NCBI GenBank assembly: GCA_963974475.1
Contig: CAXBCR010000017.1
Coordinates: forward strand, 1-64,000
Reading direction: 5' to 3'
DNA length: 64,000 nt
Source: CAJXZP01 sp963974475
GTDB lineage: Bacteria > Bacteroidota > Bacteroidia > Flavobacteriales_G > Salibacteraceae
Position 1 is the stretch's first letter. The number at the start of each line of letters is the position of its first letter. Shown piece after piece: positions 35,525-45,126 of the stretch. The notes beneath the pieces are model-generated. The model did no database searches. It saw nothing but the letters and a program-made list of their open reading frames with translations, and had not been told where the DNA came from. The position numbers and the translations under genes are program-made.

Positions 35525-36558
35525 TTTTTTACCGTAAAAAGATTAAACTTATCCATGAATTTCATTCGTTTTTCGGGCCATATTATTTCTAAGATGAGTA
35601 GCATTAAGGCAGCTAATAAAAAGTACTGGAAACGGTCTTCGTAATCGCTAAATATCTTGGATTCCATTTCGGTGGTTTCCAATTTATTTATTTCTTCCAA
35701 GATGGTGCGAAGACCAATGTTACCGTTATTGGCTCGAAAGAATTTTCCGCCTCCAATATCTGCAATATCCGTAAGCATGGCTTCATTCAATTTGGTAATT
35801 ATGGTGTTTCCGTCTTTGTCTTTTTTATAGCCTAATTGGACCCCATTTCGATATACTGGTATAGGTGCTCCTTGCGCAGAGCCCATCCCAATAGTGTAAA
35901 TGGTTACACCCCTTTCTTTGGCTTCTCTGGCTAGTTTTATGGCGTCTTCTTCGTGGTCTTCACCATCTGTAACAATGATGATTGCCTTACTCGTTTTGGT
36001 AGAATAATCAAACGATTGTAACGACATTTCTAAAGCGGCCCCTATTGAAGTACCTTGATTATTTACACTATTTGTACTCAGAGAGTTAGTGAAAAGTTTT
36101 GCCGCTGCATAATCGGTGGTTAACGGTAGTTGAACATACGCTCTACCCGCAAAAATAACGATACCTAATCGGTCGCCTTGCAGGTTGTCAATTAGTTTTT
36201 CAACTCCCATTCGAGTGCGCTCCAATCGGTTAGGACGAATGTCTTCAGCCAACATGGAATTGGATACATCCACAGCTAAAATCAAATCGATTCCTTCCCG
36301 TTTTGATTCGTACAATTTACTACCTATTTGAGGGTTGGCGATTCCTAAAATTAAGAAAACCCATAGGAGAATGAAGAATAATAAATGGGTCCACTTGCTA
36401 GCTAAACTCAATTGGGGTAAAACCAATCCTCGAAGCTTAACAGAACTCAATTTTTTGACCGTTTTTTTTGTCCATACCAAATTGTATAGGAAAACCAAAA
36501 CGATAACCACAATGGCTAAAAGCCACCACAAATGCTCGGTATGTGCTAGTCTAAACAT
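35521..36558 (-). CDS. batB: BatB: membrane VWA-domain protein
   Basis: From the Met at 36558 the product has 345 residues. Two N-terminal helices, a VWA domain (about 85-290) with the metal-ion site AVDVSNSMLAEDI and IVTDGEDHEEDAI, and a C-terminal helix. Its ATG shares one base with the batA TAA. The longer frame to 36636 lies inside batA. VWA domains bind partner proteins through a Mg ion; the partner here is probably another Bat protein. Confidence 0.87.
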   Translation of the reverse strand: MFRLAHTEHLWWLLAIVVIVLVFLYNLVWTKKTVKKLSSVKLRGLVLPQLSLASKWTHLLFFILLWVFLILGIANPQIGSKLYESKREGIDLILAVDVSNSMLAEDIRPNRLERTRMGVEKLIDNLQGDRLGIVIFAGRAYVQLPLTTDYAAAKLFTNSLSTNSVNNQGTSIGAALEMSLQSFDYSTKTSKAIIIVTDGEDHEEDAIKLAREAKERGVTIYTIGMGSAQGAPIPVYRNGVQLGYKKDKDGNTIITKLNEAMLTDIADIGGGKFFRANNGNIGLRTILEEINKLETTEMESKIFSDYEDRFQYFLLAALMLLILEIIWPEKRMKFMDKFNLFTVKK

Positions 36559-37556
36559 TAGTTTGTGATTGATTTTAAATAGGTTTTTTGTAAAATAAAT
36601 TCCAATAGCAAAATAATGGCTGCGGCCATTGCCCACGGATAGAATTGTTCGTTTCTTTTGCGAAATTCTTTTACGTCAATTTCTGTTTTTTCCAATTCGT
36701 CAATGGTGGCATAAATAGTTTCGAGCGATTCGTTGTCGGTAGCTCTAAAGTGTTTACCATTGGTAAGATTGGCTATTTTTTTCAAGGTCACTTCATCAAT
36801 CGTTACCTTTTGGTTAACATAACCTATGCGTCCATTTGGTTGGGTATAGGGCATAGGAGCCATTCCATTGGTACCCACCGCAATGGTATATACTTTTATT
36901 CCGAATTTATGGGCTATTTCAGCCGCTGTCAAAGGTGGTATATCGCCTGTATTATTGGTACCATCGGTTAATAATACCACAATTTTACTTTTAGCCTTAC
37001 TTTCTTTTAATCGGTTTACAGCAGTAGCCAAGCCCACTCCAATGGCGGTGCCGTCTTCTACCATACCGTTTTGTAAATCGCCCATCAGGTTTTTAATTAC
37101 CGAATGGTCGGTGGTTAATGGTGATTGTGTATAGGCTTCACCCGCGTAAATAACAAGTCCAATTCGGTCGTTTACACGCATATCAATAAAATCGGATGCC
37201 ACTTCTTTTGCCGCTTCTAATCGGTTGGGTTCTAAATCTCTGGCAAGCATTGAGCCTGAAATGTCCATGGCTAAAACAATGTCAATTCCTTCGGCTTTTA
37301 CATTTTGCCAGCTGCTAGATGATTGGGGGCGTGCAATGGCAACGATAATTAATCCAACGGCAATGGTTTTGAGAATAAACAAACTGTGCATCAGCACCAT
37401 TTTTAGGGTGGGTTTGTTGGTTTTAGAAAATTTAAAAGTGGGTAAATTCACTTTTATTTTCCGGTCCTCAAACCGTAAAAAATGCCATAACCCAAGCGCA
37501 GGAAGAATAATTAATCCTCCTAAAACCCATGGATATGCAAATTCTATATTATTCAT
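36558..37556 (-). CDS. batA: BatA: membrane VWA-domain protein
   Basis: The 332-residue protein has two N-terminal helices, a VWA domain with the full MIDAS (AMDISGSMLARDL, TGTAIGVGLATAVNRL-type threonine, LLTDGTNNTGDI) and a C-terminal helix. It is a paralogue of BatB. The start overlaps the end of the upstream gene by eight bases, so the genes are translationally coupled. Confidence 0.87.
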   Translation of the reverse strand: MNNIEFAYPWVLGGLIILPALGLWHFLRFEDRKIKVNLPTFKFSKTNKPTLKMVLMHSLFILKTIAVGLIIVAIARPQSSSSWQNVKAEGIDIVLAMDISGSMLARDLEPNRLEAAKEVASDFIDMRVNDRIGLVIYAGEAYTQSPLTTDHSVIKNLMGDLQNGMVEDGTAIGVGLATAVNRLKESKAKSKIVVLLTDGTNNTGDIPPLTAAEIAHKFGIKVYTIAVGTNGMAPMPYTQPNGRIGYVNQKVTIDEVTLKKIANLTNGKHFRATDNESLETIYATIDELEKTEIDVKEFRKRNEQFYPWAMAAAIILLLEFILQKTYLKSITN

Positions 37557-38526
37557 TATCCAATTTTTCTGTGGTTGGAACTTCTTCTATTTTGGTGGTG
37601 TCTACAAGCTTGTATGCTGTTTGTAAACAGGCTTCATTTTCTTCGGGTAGGGGAATTGCTTTTGCAAATTTGGCCAAATCCGAAATTTTCAACGATTCTA
37701 TAATTTCTTTACGAATGTTTTTATCCATCCGTGTGATTTTAAGCAAGTGCTTAATTTCATCGGTAGTAGACTCTTTTACCGGCACATGAAAACGGTTTTC
37801 AATGTATTCACGAACAATATCAGAAACTTGAATATGGTATGCTTTGAAAGCGCCTTTCTGCCAGAGCTGTTCTTCTTCCAAATGATGCAGTCGGTCGATT
37901 GCTAAAATGTGAGGAGCTATAACTTCAATGGGTTTTTCGGTTTCCTTACGTTCGTATTTCTTACCAAATATGTAAGCTAAAATGGCTAGAATAATTAAAA
38001 CACCATAAGCGTATACAGCATATTTATAGTACGCTTTTACATACTCCATAAACGTCATAGGCAAGGCTATGGGTTCAACGATATTAATAAATCCTTTAGA
38101 GGTATCCACTTCCACGGTATTCACTTCAAACAAAAATGCTTCGGTAGTAAAGGGAACGGAGTCAATCCAAACGGTGAGTTCTGGAAATGCCCAAAGTCCG
38201 GAGTCGAACGAAGTTATGAGGTATTGATTTTGATAACCTAAAATTTGGGTGTGATTTACGGTGTCTCCAAAAATGGTATCTGTTTTGGCTTCGCCAATTA
38301 GTTCAATTTGAGTGGTAACCGTATCGGATAAAGCGGGCCAAATTACGTTTTCGGAGGCATCGGCTTGCACGTTTATTTCTACTCGAACTTGTTCACCAAT
38401 CAAAATAGATTGTGTAAACGGATTGATGGAAACACGGTTGTTTTGTGCCCATCCTAGATGGAATACAAGAATAAAAGCAAGGAATAAACATCCTTTTAAC
38501 GCACGATATGTCTCGTTTTGTATCAT
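37549..38526 (-). CDS. Bat-operon membrane protein, unnamed
   Basis: The 325-residue protein has a signal peptide, a BatD-like beta domain (about 30-160, FTQSILIGEQVRVEINVQ), one transmembrane helix (about 170-195) and a cytosolic helical domain similar to DUF4381 (ILAIDRLHHLEEEQLWQKGAFKAYHIQVSDIVREYIENRF). It lies between the DUF58 and batA genes with ATGA coupling at its start. Similar genes occur at this place in Bacteroidota bat operons but usually without a name. A role as adaptor between MoxR and the VWA proteins is inference. Confidence 0.75.
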   Translation of the reverse strand: MIQNETYRALKGCLFLAFILVFHLGWAQNNRVSINPFTQSILIGEQVRVEINVQADASENVIWPALSDTVTTQIELIGEAKTDTIFGDTVNHTQILGYQNQYLITSFDSGLWAFPELTVWIDSVPFTTEAFLFEVNTVEVDTSKGFINIVEPIALPMTFMEYVKAYYKYAVYAYGVLIILAILAYIFGKKYERKETEKPIEVIAPHILAIDRLHHLEEEQLWQKGAFKAYHIQVSDIVREYIENRFHVPVKESTTDEIKHLLKITRMDKNIRKEIIESLKISDLAKFAKAIPLPEENEACLQTAYKLVDTTKIEEVPTTEKLDNE

Positions 38527-39398
38527 CGTTTGGTTTCGCGTTTTTTGAATAATTTCATTAATGGCTGAACGTAATTTTCATTGGTGGGCATGAGTGCAGT
38601 ATCTACTCCTGCGGTTTTGAAATTTCGCTCTATTTCGGCTTCAAATTGGCGTAATTGCGTTTGATAGTCGGACTGAAATTTTTCTGAACTGGTATCTGCC
38701 CAAAAAACTTCTCCTGTTTCCGGGTCGGATAGGGGAACCAAACCTACTTTTGGAAAGCGGTTTTCAATCGGGTCTTGCACGCGCAAGGCCACTAAATCGT
38801 GTTTTTTGTTGGCTAATTTGATGGACTTTTCAAACGGTTGGCTAATAAAATCGGAAATTAAAAAAGCGATACTTCGTTTTTTTATTACCCCAGTAAAATA
38901 GCGTAAAGCAAGATCAATATCGGTTCCTTTGTTCTCGGCTTTAAAATCTAGTAAATCTCTAATTATATGGAGTGTATGTCCGCGTCCTTTTTTTGGTGGA
39001 ATAAACTTTTCTATTTTATCTGAAAAGAAAATTACGCCAATTTTATCGTTGTTTTGAATCGCAGAAAATGCAAGTACTGCACATATTTCGGTAATGTAAT
39101 TCCGTTTAATCACGTCATTACTTCCAAAATTTTCGGAGGCACTTACATCTACCAAAAGCATTACGGTTTGTTCCCGTTCTTCTTCAAATATTTTTACGTA
39201 CGGATGGCCCATTCGCGCGGTAACATTCCAGTCAATTTTACGAATTTCATCCCCTGGTTGGTACTCGCGTACCTCCGAGAATGTCATTCCTTGACCTTTG
39301 AACGCACTATGATATTCGCCAGAGAATATCTGATTAGATAAACCTCTGGTTTTTATCTCAATGCGTCTTACCTTACGTAATAATTCTTTGGTTTCCAT
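38523..39398 (-). CDS. DUF58 protein of the bat operon
   Basis: The 291-residue protein matches the DUF58 family: GMTFSEVREYQPGDEIRKIDWNVTARMGHPYVKIFEEERE (about 35-75), followed by a VWA-like fold (MLLVDVSASENFGS, IAFLISDFISQPF). It is soluble here, without the membrane helices some DUF58 proteins carry. DUF58 proteins pair with MoxR ATPases, which is the case 103 bp upstream. Confidence 0.87.
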   Translation of the reverse strand: METKELLRKVRRIEIKTRGLSNQIFSGEYHSAFKGQGMTFSEVREYQPGDEIRKIDWNVTARMGHPYVKIFEEEREQTVMLLVDVSASENFGSNDVIKRNYITEICAVLAFSAIQNNDKIGVIFFSDKIEKFIPPKKGRGHTLHIIRDLLDFKAENKGTDIDLALRYFTGVIKKRSIAFLISDFISQPFEKSIKLANKKHDLVALRVQDPIENRFPKVGLVPLSDPETGEVFWADTSSEKFQSDYQTQLRQFEAEIERNFKTAGVDTALMPTNENYVQPLMKLFKKRETKR

Positions 39399-39501
39399 AG
39401 CTTACTTGGCCTTCGATTTAGCTTTATTGGTGACCTCTGGCCGCTATTTGCGGTTTATTTGTGTATTCTATTTAATGTGCTGTAGCTTCCTTTATTTCCT
39501 A

Positions 39502-40548
39502 TTATGGAACTTCTACTTTATTCAAAATATTATTCACGATATCCATGGTAGTAATGTCCTCCGCTTCGGCTTCATACGAAAGTCCGATACGGTGACGCAT
39601 CACGTCCATACAAATGGCACGTACGTCTTCTGGAATTACATATCCTCTACGATTAATAAAAGCGTACGCTTTGGCCGCTAGGGCTAAACTAATAGATGCT
39701 CTAGGAGAGGCACCAAAACTCACTAAATTTTCGTGATCCGGTAACCCGTAATCTTTTGGGTAACGTGAGGCAAAAACAATGTCGATAATGTATTGCTCAA
39801 TTTTTTCATCCATATACACTTGACGGACTACATCGCGCGCTTTCAAAATATCGGTGGGGGAGCAAACCGGATTGGGTTTTGTAAACCCTCCTGATTGCAT
39901 ATTCATTCGTACAATTAATTTTTCTTCCTCTTTGGAAGGGTAGTCAATAACCACTTTCATTAAAAATCGGTCCACTTGCGCTTCTGGTAGAGGGTAGGTT
40001 CCTTCTTGCTCTACGGGATTTTGAGTAGCCATTACCAAAAATGGCTTGGGTAGCGGATAGGTGGTGTCACCAATAGTAACTTGGCGTTCTTGCATTCCTT
40101 CTAGTAGCGCTGACTGCACTTTAGCTGGAGCTCTATTGATTTCATCAGCCAGTACAAAATTAGCGAAAATCGGACCTTTTTTGTTGGTGAATTCGCCCGA
40201 TTTAGCATTGTAAATAATGGTACCTACCAAATCGGCAGGAAGTAAATCGGGGGTGAATTGAATTCTGCTAAAATCTGCGTCTATGGTCTTGGAAAGTGTG
40301 GTAATGGCCAATGTTTTAGCAAGCCCAGGCACTCCTTCCAGAAGAATGTGTCCATCAGCCAGCATGGCAATTAACAGACGGTCAATCATGTATTCTTGAC
40401 CAATGAGTACTTTTTTCATTTCCATTCTCACCAAATCAATGAAAGAACTTTCTTTTTGAATCATTTCGTTTAATAGACGAATATCCACTGCGGGTGAGGA
40501 CGCTTTTGGAGCTGGACTATTTGATTCGTTTGATTGTGTAATATCCAT
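39502..40548 (-). CDS. MoxR-family AAA+ ATPase
   Basis: The 348-residue ATPase shows a Walker A variant LLEGVPGLAKT, a Walker B VLADEINRAP, a sensor MATQNPVEQEGTYPLPEAQVDRFLM and a C-terminal lid. It is the first gene of the bat operon. MoxR proteins act as chaperones that couple ATP hydrolysis to the remodelling of VWA-domain partners. Length matches the family. Confidence 0.9.
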   Translation of the reverse strand: MDITQSNESNSPAPKASSPAVDIRLLNEMIQKESSFIDLVRMEMKKVLIGQEYMIDRLLIAMLADGHILLEGVPGLAKTLAITTLSKTIDADFSRIQFTPDLLPADLVGTIIYNAKSGEFTNKKGPIFANFVLADEINRAPAKVQSALLEGMQERQVTIGDTTYPLPKPFLVMATQNPVEQEGTYPLPEAQVDRFLMKVVIDYPSKEEEKLIVRMNMQSGGFTKPNPVCSPTDILKARDVVRQVYMDEKIEQYIIDIVFASRYPKDYGLPDHENLVSFGASPRASISLALAAKAYAFINRRGYVIPEDVRAICMDVMRHRIGLSYEAEAEDITTMDIVNNILNKVEVP

Positions 40549-40574
40549 TTTTTGAACCGTTTTTTTGCGACCAA

Positions 40575-40605
40575 CAAATATGGTTTAATGCATACGGGAA
40601 ACAAA
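40575..40605 (-). promoter_or_regulatory. Putative promoter of the bat operon
   Basis: On the minus strand: TTTG (40605-40602), 19-base spacer, CATATTTG (40582-40575), seven of eight matches to TAnnTTTG. The moxR start lies 26 bases downstream. Confidence 0.45.
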
Positions 40606-40646
40606 TATGAACGCGTTAAAATTTGTTAACAAAATGAGTTAAAAAC

Positions 40647-40679
40647 CTTGTAAATATTGGGGTTGAGACTATAATTTCG
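40647..40679 (+). promoter_or_regulatory. Putative promoter of the MazG-like gene
   Basis: CTTG at 40647-40650, 21-base spacer, TAATTTCG at 40672-40679. It resembles the promoter candidate before the ACT-domain gene. The ATG at 40698 follows after 18 bases. Confidence 0.45.
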
Positions 40680-40697
40680 AGATTCAAATTATTGATA

Positions 40698-41099
40698 ATG
40701 AAAGATAAATTATTATTCCAAGATGTATTAGATAGGGTGCATGAATTTATGGAGGTCTATGGCTTAGCTACTTCCAATCATCCGAAGGCAGAAATTGGTG
40801 CGAAAAATGGCATTTTGCGCTATGAATTAATGAAAGAGGAAAATGAGGAATATTTGGCGGCTGTTCAAAATGGCGATTTGGTTGAAATAGCGGATGCTTT
40901 GGGAGATATGATGTACATTTTGGCCGGTACAATGTTGGCGCATGGAATGCAATCCAAAATGGAGGCGGTTTTTACAGAAATTCATCGGAGTAATATGTCT
41001 AAACTGGATAACCAAGGGAAACCAATTTATCGAGCAGACGGAAAGGTTTTGAAAGGGCCAAATTATTCTCCTCCAGAACTTAGCGGGATTTTGAAATGA
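40698..41099 (+). CDS. MazG/PRA-PH-like nucleotide pyrophosphohydrolase
   Basis: The 133-residue protein (ATG at 40698; a TTG two codons earlier is less likely) has the all-helical NTP-PPase signature: RYELMKEENEEYLAAVQNGDLVEIADALGDMMYIL, with the EExxE and ExxD metal-binding motifs. It probably hydrolyses a nucleoside triphosphate or phosphoribosyl-ATP. The C-terminus adds a family-typical YRADGKVLKGPNYSPPEL. It is divergent from the bat operon and alone. Confidence 0.82.
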   Translation: MKDKLLFQDVLDRVHEFMEVYGLATSNHPKAEIGAKNGILRYELMKEENEEYLAAVQNGDLVEIADALGDMMYILAGTMLAHGMQSKMEAVFTEIHRSNMSKLDNQGKPIYRADGKVLKGPNYSPPELSGILK

Positions 41100-41323
41100 T
41101 TTTATGAAGACCTGTAAAAATATCGGTAGGTTGTGTGGTGGGAGGGTCTTTTGGTTTCTGAATTCATGGATAACATGAGAAGAGCCTACTCGGTTAATTT
41201 ACGGATTTGCAGGGTTATAGTATTGCGCTTTAGATAGGTTTTAGTGAAAAACAGGGGGTTATAAAAACGGTGTGGTTTTTGTTTGTTTTTCTTTAAATTT
41301 GAACGAATTAAACTTTAATCAAC

Positions 41324-42097
41324 ATGCAAAAATCTTTACAACTCCTTTTTATCTTATTTCTTTTTAGCTCTTGTGCCTTTCATAGTGGAATGATGACTGG
41401 AAACGCGTCTCTTACAGATGCCAATTTTCAAGTGGTACAATTAGCAGTGGGTCATTCTAAAACAGTACATATTATTGGTCTGGGTGGATTAAAATCGGAT
41501 GCTATTGTATTTGAAGCCAAACAAGATTTATTGCGGAACTACCCTTTAAAACAAGGTCAGGTTTTAGCCAATGTTTCGGTAGATTTTAAACGATCTTTTT
41601 ATTTTGTTGTTGGCGTTACTAAAGTAACTGTAACGGCTGATGTGGTTGAGTTTATTAAGCCTACAACGGGCCTTTTGTATGATGGTATATACTATGAGAA
41701 TCTAGATTTAAGAGATTCCACTTTTGTTGGGTTTAATTTAAATGATTCTGTATACGCAGTAGTGAGTGGAAACATTAAGAAGGCAAAGATTATTGGGCTA
41801 ACGAATTCAAAAATAAAGGTTTCATATAAACACCAAAATTACCTGGTTCAAAATAAAGTGTGGCCAAATAATGTTTTGAGAAATGCATCTTCACCTGATA
41901 ATATTGAATTATACGATTTTGATGTCACCGATAATGTAAAAGCAACGCTTGGAAACGGAGATATAGTAAACGGGGTTATTTTTGGGATTAACCGTAACCA
42001 AGCAGGAGTGAAATATAACTTTGATCACGAGGGGAATTTTAATTGGGCTTTGGTTCCTTTGGCTAAACTTATTAAGTTGGAAGTAGCTCCTAAATAG
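41324..42097 (+). CDS. Lipoprotein, DUF6567-like, with C-terminal extension
   Basis: The 257-residue product has a lipoprotein signal (FLFSSCAFHSG). Residues about 20-115 resemble the DUF6567 lipoproteins of Bacteroidota (SGMMTGNASLTDANFQVVQLAVG, LGGLKSDAIVFEAKQDL, LANVSVDFKRSFYF). Residues 120-257 are an extra beta-rich part in which two similar units can be seen (YAVVSGNIKKAKIIGLTNSKIKVSY and KATLGNGDIVNGVIFGINRNQAGVKY). Function unknown. Confidence 0.7.
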   Translation: MQKSLQLLFILFLFSSCAFHSGMMTGNASLTDANFQVVQLAVGHSKTVHIIGLGGLKSDAIVFEAKQDLLRNYPLKQGQVLANVSVDFKRSFYFVVGVTKVTVTADVVEFIKPTTGLLYDGIYYENLDLRDSTFVGFNLNDSVYAVVSGNIKKAKIIGLTNSKIKVSYKHQNYLVQNKVWPNNVLRNASSPDNIELYDFDVTDNVKATLGNGDIVNGVIFGINRNQAGVKYNFDHEGNFNWALVPLAKLIKLEVAPK

Positions 42098-42375
42098 TTT
42101 CTTATAATACGTTTCCCTAGTTTATTATTCTTGAAATTCAGTTTTGACTTATTTAAATGTTTTGGGTTTTACCACGGATACACGGATATGTTGAACCTAT
42201 TTGGTTTTCCATGGTTTCGCCAGTGGGCACTTTCTTGTACGGAAAGTTGAACCCCTACCTGTATCAGCATGGCAATTTTATGGTGAACCTCAGTTGTGAG
42301 ATAGCGAAAACGGCATCAGTTGTGTAGCCAAACGAGTTTGACTCTATTGGTTCATTATTGAAAAGTGATTGAACA

Positions 42376-44001
42376 CTATCCTACTTTAAACTCACTTGTG
42401 GTATGAAAAACTACATCAGGGTAATCACTTTTAGCCATGTTGAGTAAGAATGGCGAATCGGCCATGAAAACCCAGTTATCATCTTTATCTTGTACACAGT
42501 TTCTGGCTTTGATACGGATAAAAGTATCCAATTGACTTTGATTTGTGGATGTCAACCACGTGGCTTTATGATAGGGTAGGCCTCGGAAAGTACACGATGC
42601 GCCATATTCATGTTTTAAACGGTATTGAATTACCTCAAATTGCAGTTCACCAACCGTTCCCAAAATTTTCTTGTTTCCGGGTTGTTGGGTGAATAATTGT
42701 GCCACACCCTCGTCTGATAATTGGCGTAAGCCTTTCTCTAATTGCTTGGTTTTCATTGGGTCGGTATTCACCACTTCTCTAAATAACTCTGGCGAGAAGC
42801 TCGGCATTCCTTTAAACATAAATTTGCTGCCTTGCGTTAAAGTATCTCCAATTTTAAAATTACCCGTATCGTATAATCCAATTACATCGCCCGGAAAAGC
42901 CTCATCCACCACTTCCTTACTTTGTGCCATAAAAGAGTAGGGGTTTGAGAATTTTAATTTTTTGCCAATTCGTACATGTTCAAAAAACTTGTTTCGTTCA
43001 AATTTTCCGGAACAAACTCTTAAAAATGCAATTCGGTCCCGATGTCTGGGGTCTAAGTTGGCGTGAATTTTAAAAATAAACCCACTAAACTTTTCGTCCG
43101 TTGGTTCCACTGGCCCTTCATCCGATTCCCGTGGCATTGGGTTGGGAGCTATTTTGATAAAGGTATCGAGCATTTCTCGAACTCCGAAATTATTTAAGGC
43201 TGAACCAAAAAATACCGGAGCCGTTTTGGCATCTAAGTATTCTTGCACATCAAATGGGTCGTAAACAGCTTCCACTAACTCCAAATCCTCTCTTAATTCA
43301 TCGGCTTGATCTCCCAAATATTCGTCCAACTTAGGGTCAGATAAATCGGAAGTGGAAACCACATCGTTTTCAATGTTAGTCTTGTTGGGGTTAAATAAAT
43401 TGATTTCGTTATCATAGATATTATACACGCCTCTAAAATCTTGACCTATCCCAATTGGCCATGTCAAAGGACGAACTTTTATACCTAATTCTTCTTCCAA
43501 TTCATCCAATAAACTGAAAGAATCTTTTCCTTCACGGTCCATTTTATTTACAAATACAATCACCGGAGTATCTCGCATTCTACACACTTCCATCAACCTT
43601 CTGGTTTGAGGTTCTACCCCGCTGGCAGCATCAATTACAAGAATCACACTATCCACCGCAGTAAGGGTTCGGTAAGTGTCTTCCGCAAAATCTTTGTGAC
43701 CAGGAGTATCTAGAATATTAATGAGTTTGTCTTTGTAAAAAAACGTCATTACCGATGTAGCTACCGAGATACCTCTTTGTTTCTCAATCTCCATGAAATC
43801 GGAAGTGGCTGTTTTTTGGATTTTATTATTTTTTACCGCTCCTGCTACTTGAATTGCACCTCCAAACAAAAGTAATTTCTCTGTAAGTGTTGTTTTACCT
43901 GCATCGGGATGCGAAATAATACCAAAAGTTTTTCTCTTTTCAATCTGATCTATAAGACTCATTAACTCAGTTTTATTGGGCGGCAAAAATACGGTAGACA
44001 T
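42376..44001 (-). CDS. prfC: Peptide chain release factor 3
   Basis: The 541-residue GTPase shows RF3 features: G1 [14 protein letters not shown]2 [12 protein letters not shown]3 [13 protein letters not shown]4 NKMDRE and the C-terminal RF3 domain ([30 protein letters not shown]). RF3 recycles RF1/RF2 from the ribosome after peptide release. An alternative ATG at 43962 would give 528 residues, close to the E. coli length; the ATG at 44001 has the more typical AT-rich leader. It is divergent from the barrel gene at 44127. Confidence 0.93.
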   Translation of the reverse strand: MSTVFLPPNKTELMSLIDQIEKRKTFGIISHPDAGKTTLTEKLLLFGGAIQVAGAVKNNKIQKTATSDFMEIEKQRGISVATSVMTFFYKDKLINILDTPGHKDFAEDTYRTLTAVDSVILVIDAASGVEPQTRRLMEVCRMRDTPVIVFVNKMDREGKDSFSLLDELEEELGIKVRPLTWPIGIGQDFRGVYNIYDNEINLFNPNKTNIENDVVSTSDLSDPKLDEYLGDQADELREDLELVEAVYDPFDVQEYLDAKTAPVFFGSALNNFGVREMLDTFIKIAPNPMPRESDEGPVEPTDEKFSGFIFKIHANLDPRHRDRIAFLRVCSGKFERNKFFEHVRIGKKLKFSNPYSFMAQSKEVVDEAFPGDVIGLYDTGNFKIGDTLTQGSKFMFKGMPSFSPELFREVVNTDPMKTKQLEKGLRQLSDEGVAQLFTQQPGNKKILGTVGELQFEVIQYRLKHEYGASCTFRGLPYHKATWLTSTNQSQLDTFIRIKARNCVQDKDDNWVFMADSPFLLNMAKSDYPDVVFHTTSEFKVG

Positions 44002-44126
44002 TGATAATTTTAACAGTCGCTGTTAAGAAAGTTTATAGACTGTTTTCAAATGTTACCTCATTATATTTTAGACGATTTGAAAAGTATCATTGTTTTAAAT
44101 TTACTTTCATTTTAAAATTCATCCTT

Positions 44127-44954
44127 ATGCTTAAAGCTTTATTTTCTCTAGCAACTTTCTCATTATTAATTAGTACTATCCATGCTCAAAATAGGGATTC
44201 TAGTTTAATCCTTTCCAATAGAATGGGCTTAATTGAATCATCTAGAACGGTCATTAAGGGAGGCTTTATGTTGGAAGGAGGCTTACTATATTTCTATGAT
44301 AAACAAAAAGGGGCTCAAGGTGCTGAAATTCACCATAACTTTATGACCTTACCACGGCTACGCCTTTCTTATGGTGTTACCAAGTTTATGGAAGTGAGTG
44401 TGGAAGAAAGTTTTTCCCATTTAAACGTAACAAGCAATACTGGATATTCCGAAAGCTTGAGTTTCTCTAGGTATAGATTTGGTTTAAAATTCAATCTAAC
44501 TAAACAAAATGGCATTATACCTCAGTCTGCTTTATCTGTTTCAGAAAGATTAAGGATAACTAATATAAATACCGTTGAATTTTCACCCATTTTAAATTTT
44601 TCGTGGAACTACAAATGGGGAACACACGTTAACCTTTCCGGAGATATTACCTATACTTTTAACAAGCAAGTTGGCGATGATGTTAACGTAGGCTTACGTT
44701 TAGGATATGACTTCAAAAACAAAATAGGTGTTTACAGCGAAGTCTATTTAGTTGGCCACAACTTGTCTACGGCAATGGTTTCAGCTGGTTTAAATTATCA
44801 AGTTTCTTCGCGTCTAGTACTTAGTGCTGGCGTAGGAACGGATGTTTTGTTGTATAATGAGCGTCCTAGTTTGAGTAACATTCTTGGCGTAAATGTGGGT
44901 GTTTCCTTCTTACTAAATAACCCCAATAAAGAGACTAAAAAGCGGAAACGGTAA
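44127..44954 (+). CDS. Outer-membrane barrel, Phenol_MetA_deg/transporter-like (paralogue 1)
   Basis: From the Met at 44127 the product has 275 residues with a signal peptide (MLKALFSLATFSLLISTIHAQ). A longer frame from 44001 starts inside the divergent promoter region. The mature part begins SNRMGLIESSRTVIKGGFMLEGG, close to the NRPGFTEASRAVFKKGFQIETG start of the next gene, and continues with alternating beta strands. The two genes are tandem paralogues of a barrel family annotated as transporters. Substrate unknown. Confidence 0.75.
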   Translation: MLKALFSLATFSLLISTIHAQNRDSSLILSNRMGLIESSRTVIKGGFMLEGGLLYFYDKQKGAQGAEIHHNFMTLPRLRLSYGVTKFMEVSVEESFSHLNVTSNTGYSESLSFSRYRFGLKFNLTKQNGIIPQSALSVSERLRITNINTVEFSPILNFSWNYKWGTHVNLSGDITYTFNKQVGDDVNVGLRLGYDFKNKIGVYSEVYLVGHNLSTAMVSAGLNYQVSSRLVLSAGVGTDVLLYNERPSLSNILGVNVGVSFLLNNPNKETKKRKR

Positions 44955-45126
44955 ATGATTATGATAGCATGAAAACCGGGAAAACTGCTTGTGCCGTGCA
45001 AAATAGCGGTAAAATGGCTATTCTTTGTAGCTAGGTACGAATTACTAAAGGGTGTATATGACTAGGTTGAATTAAGATTTTTCTAAATACACTTTAATGG
45101 TAAACCTTAAATAGTATTTTTGAAAT

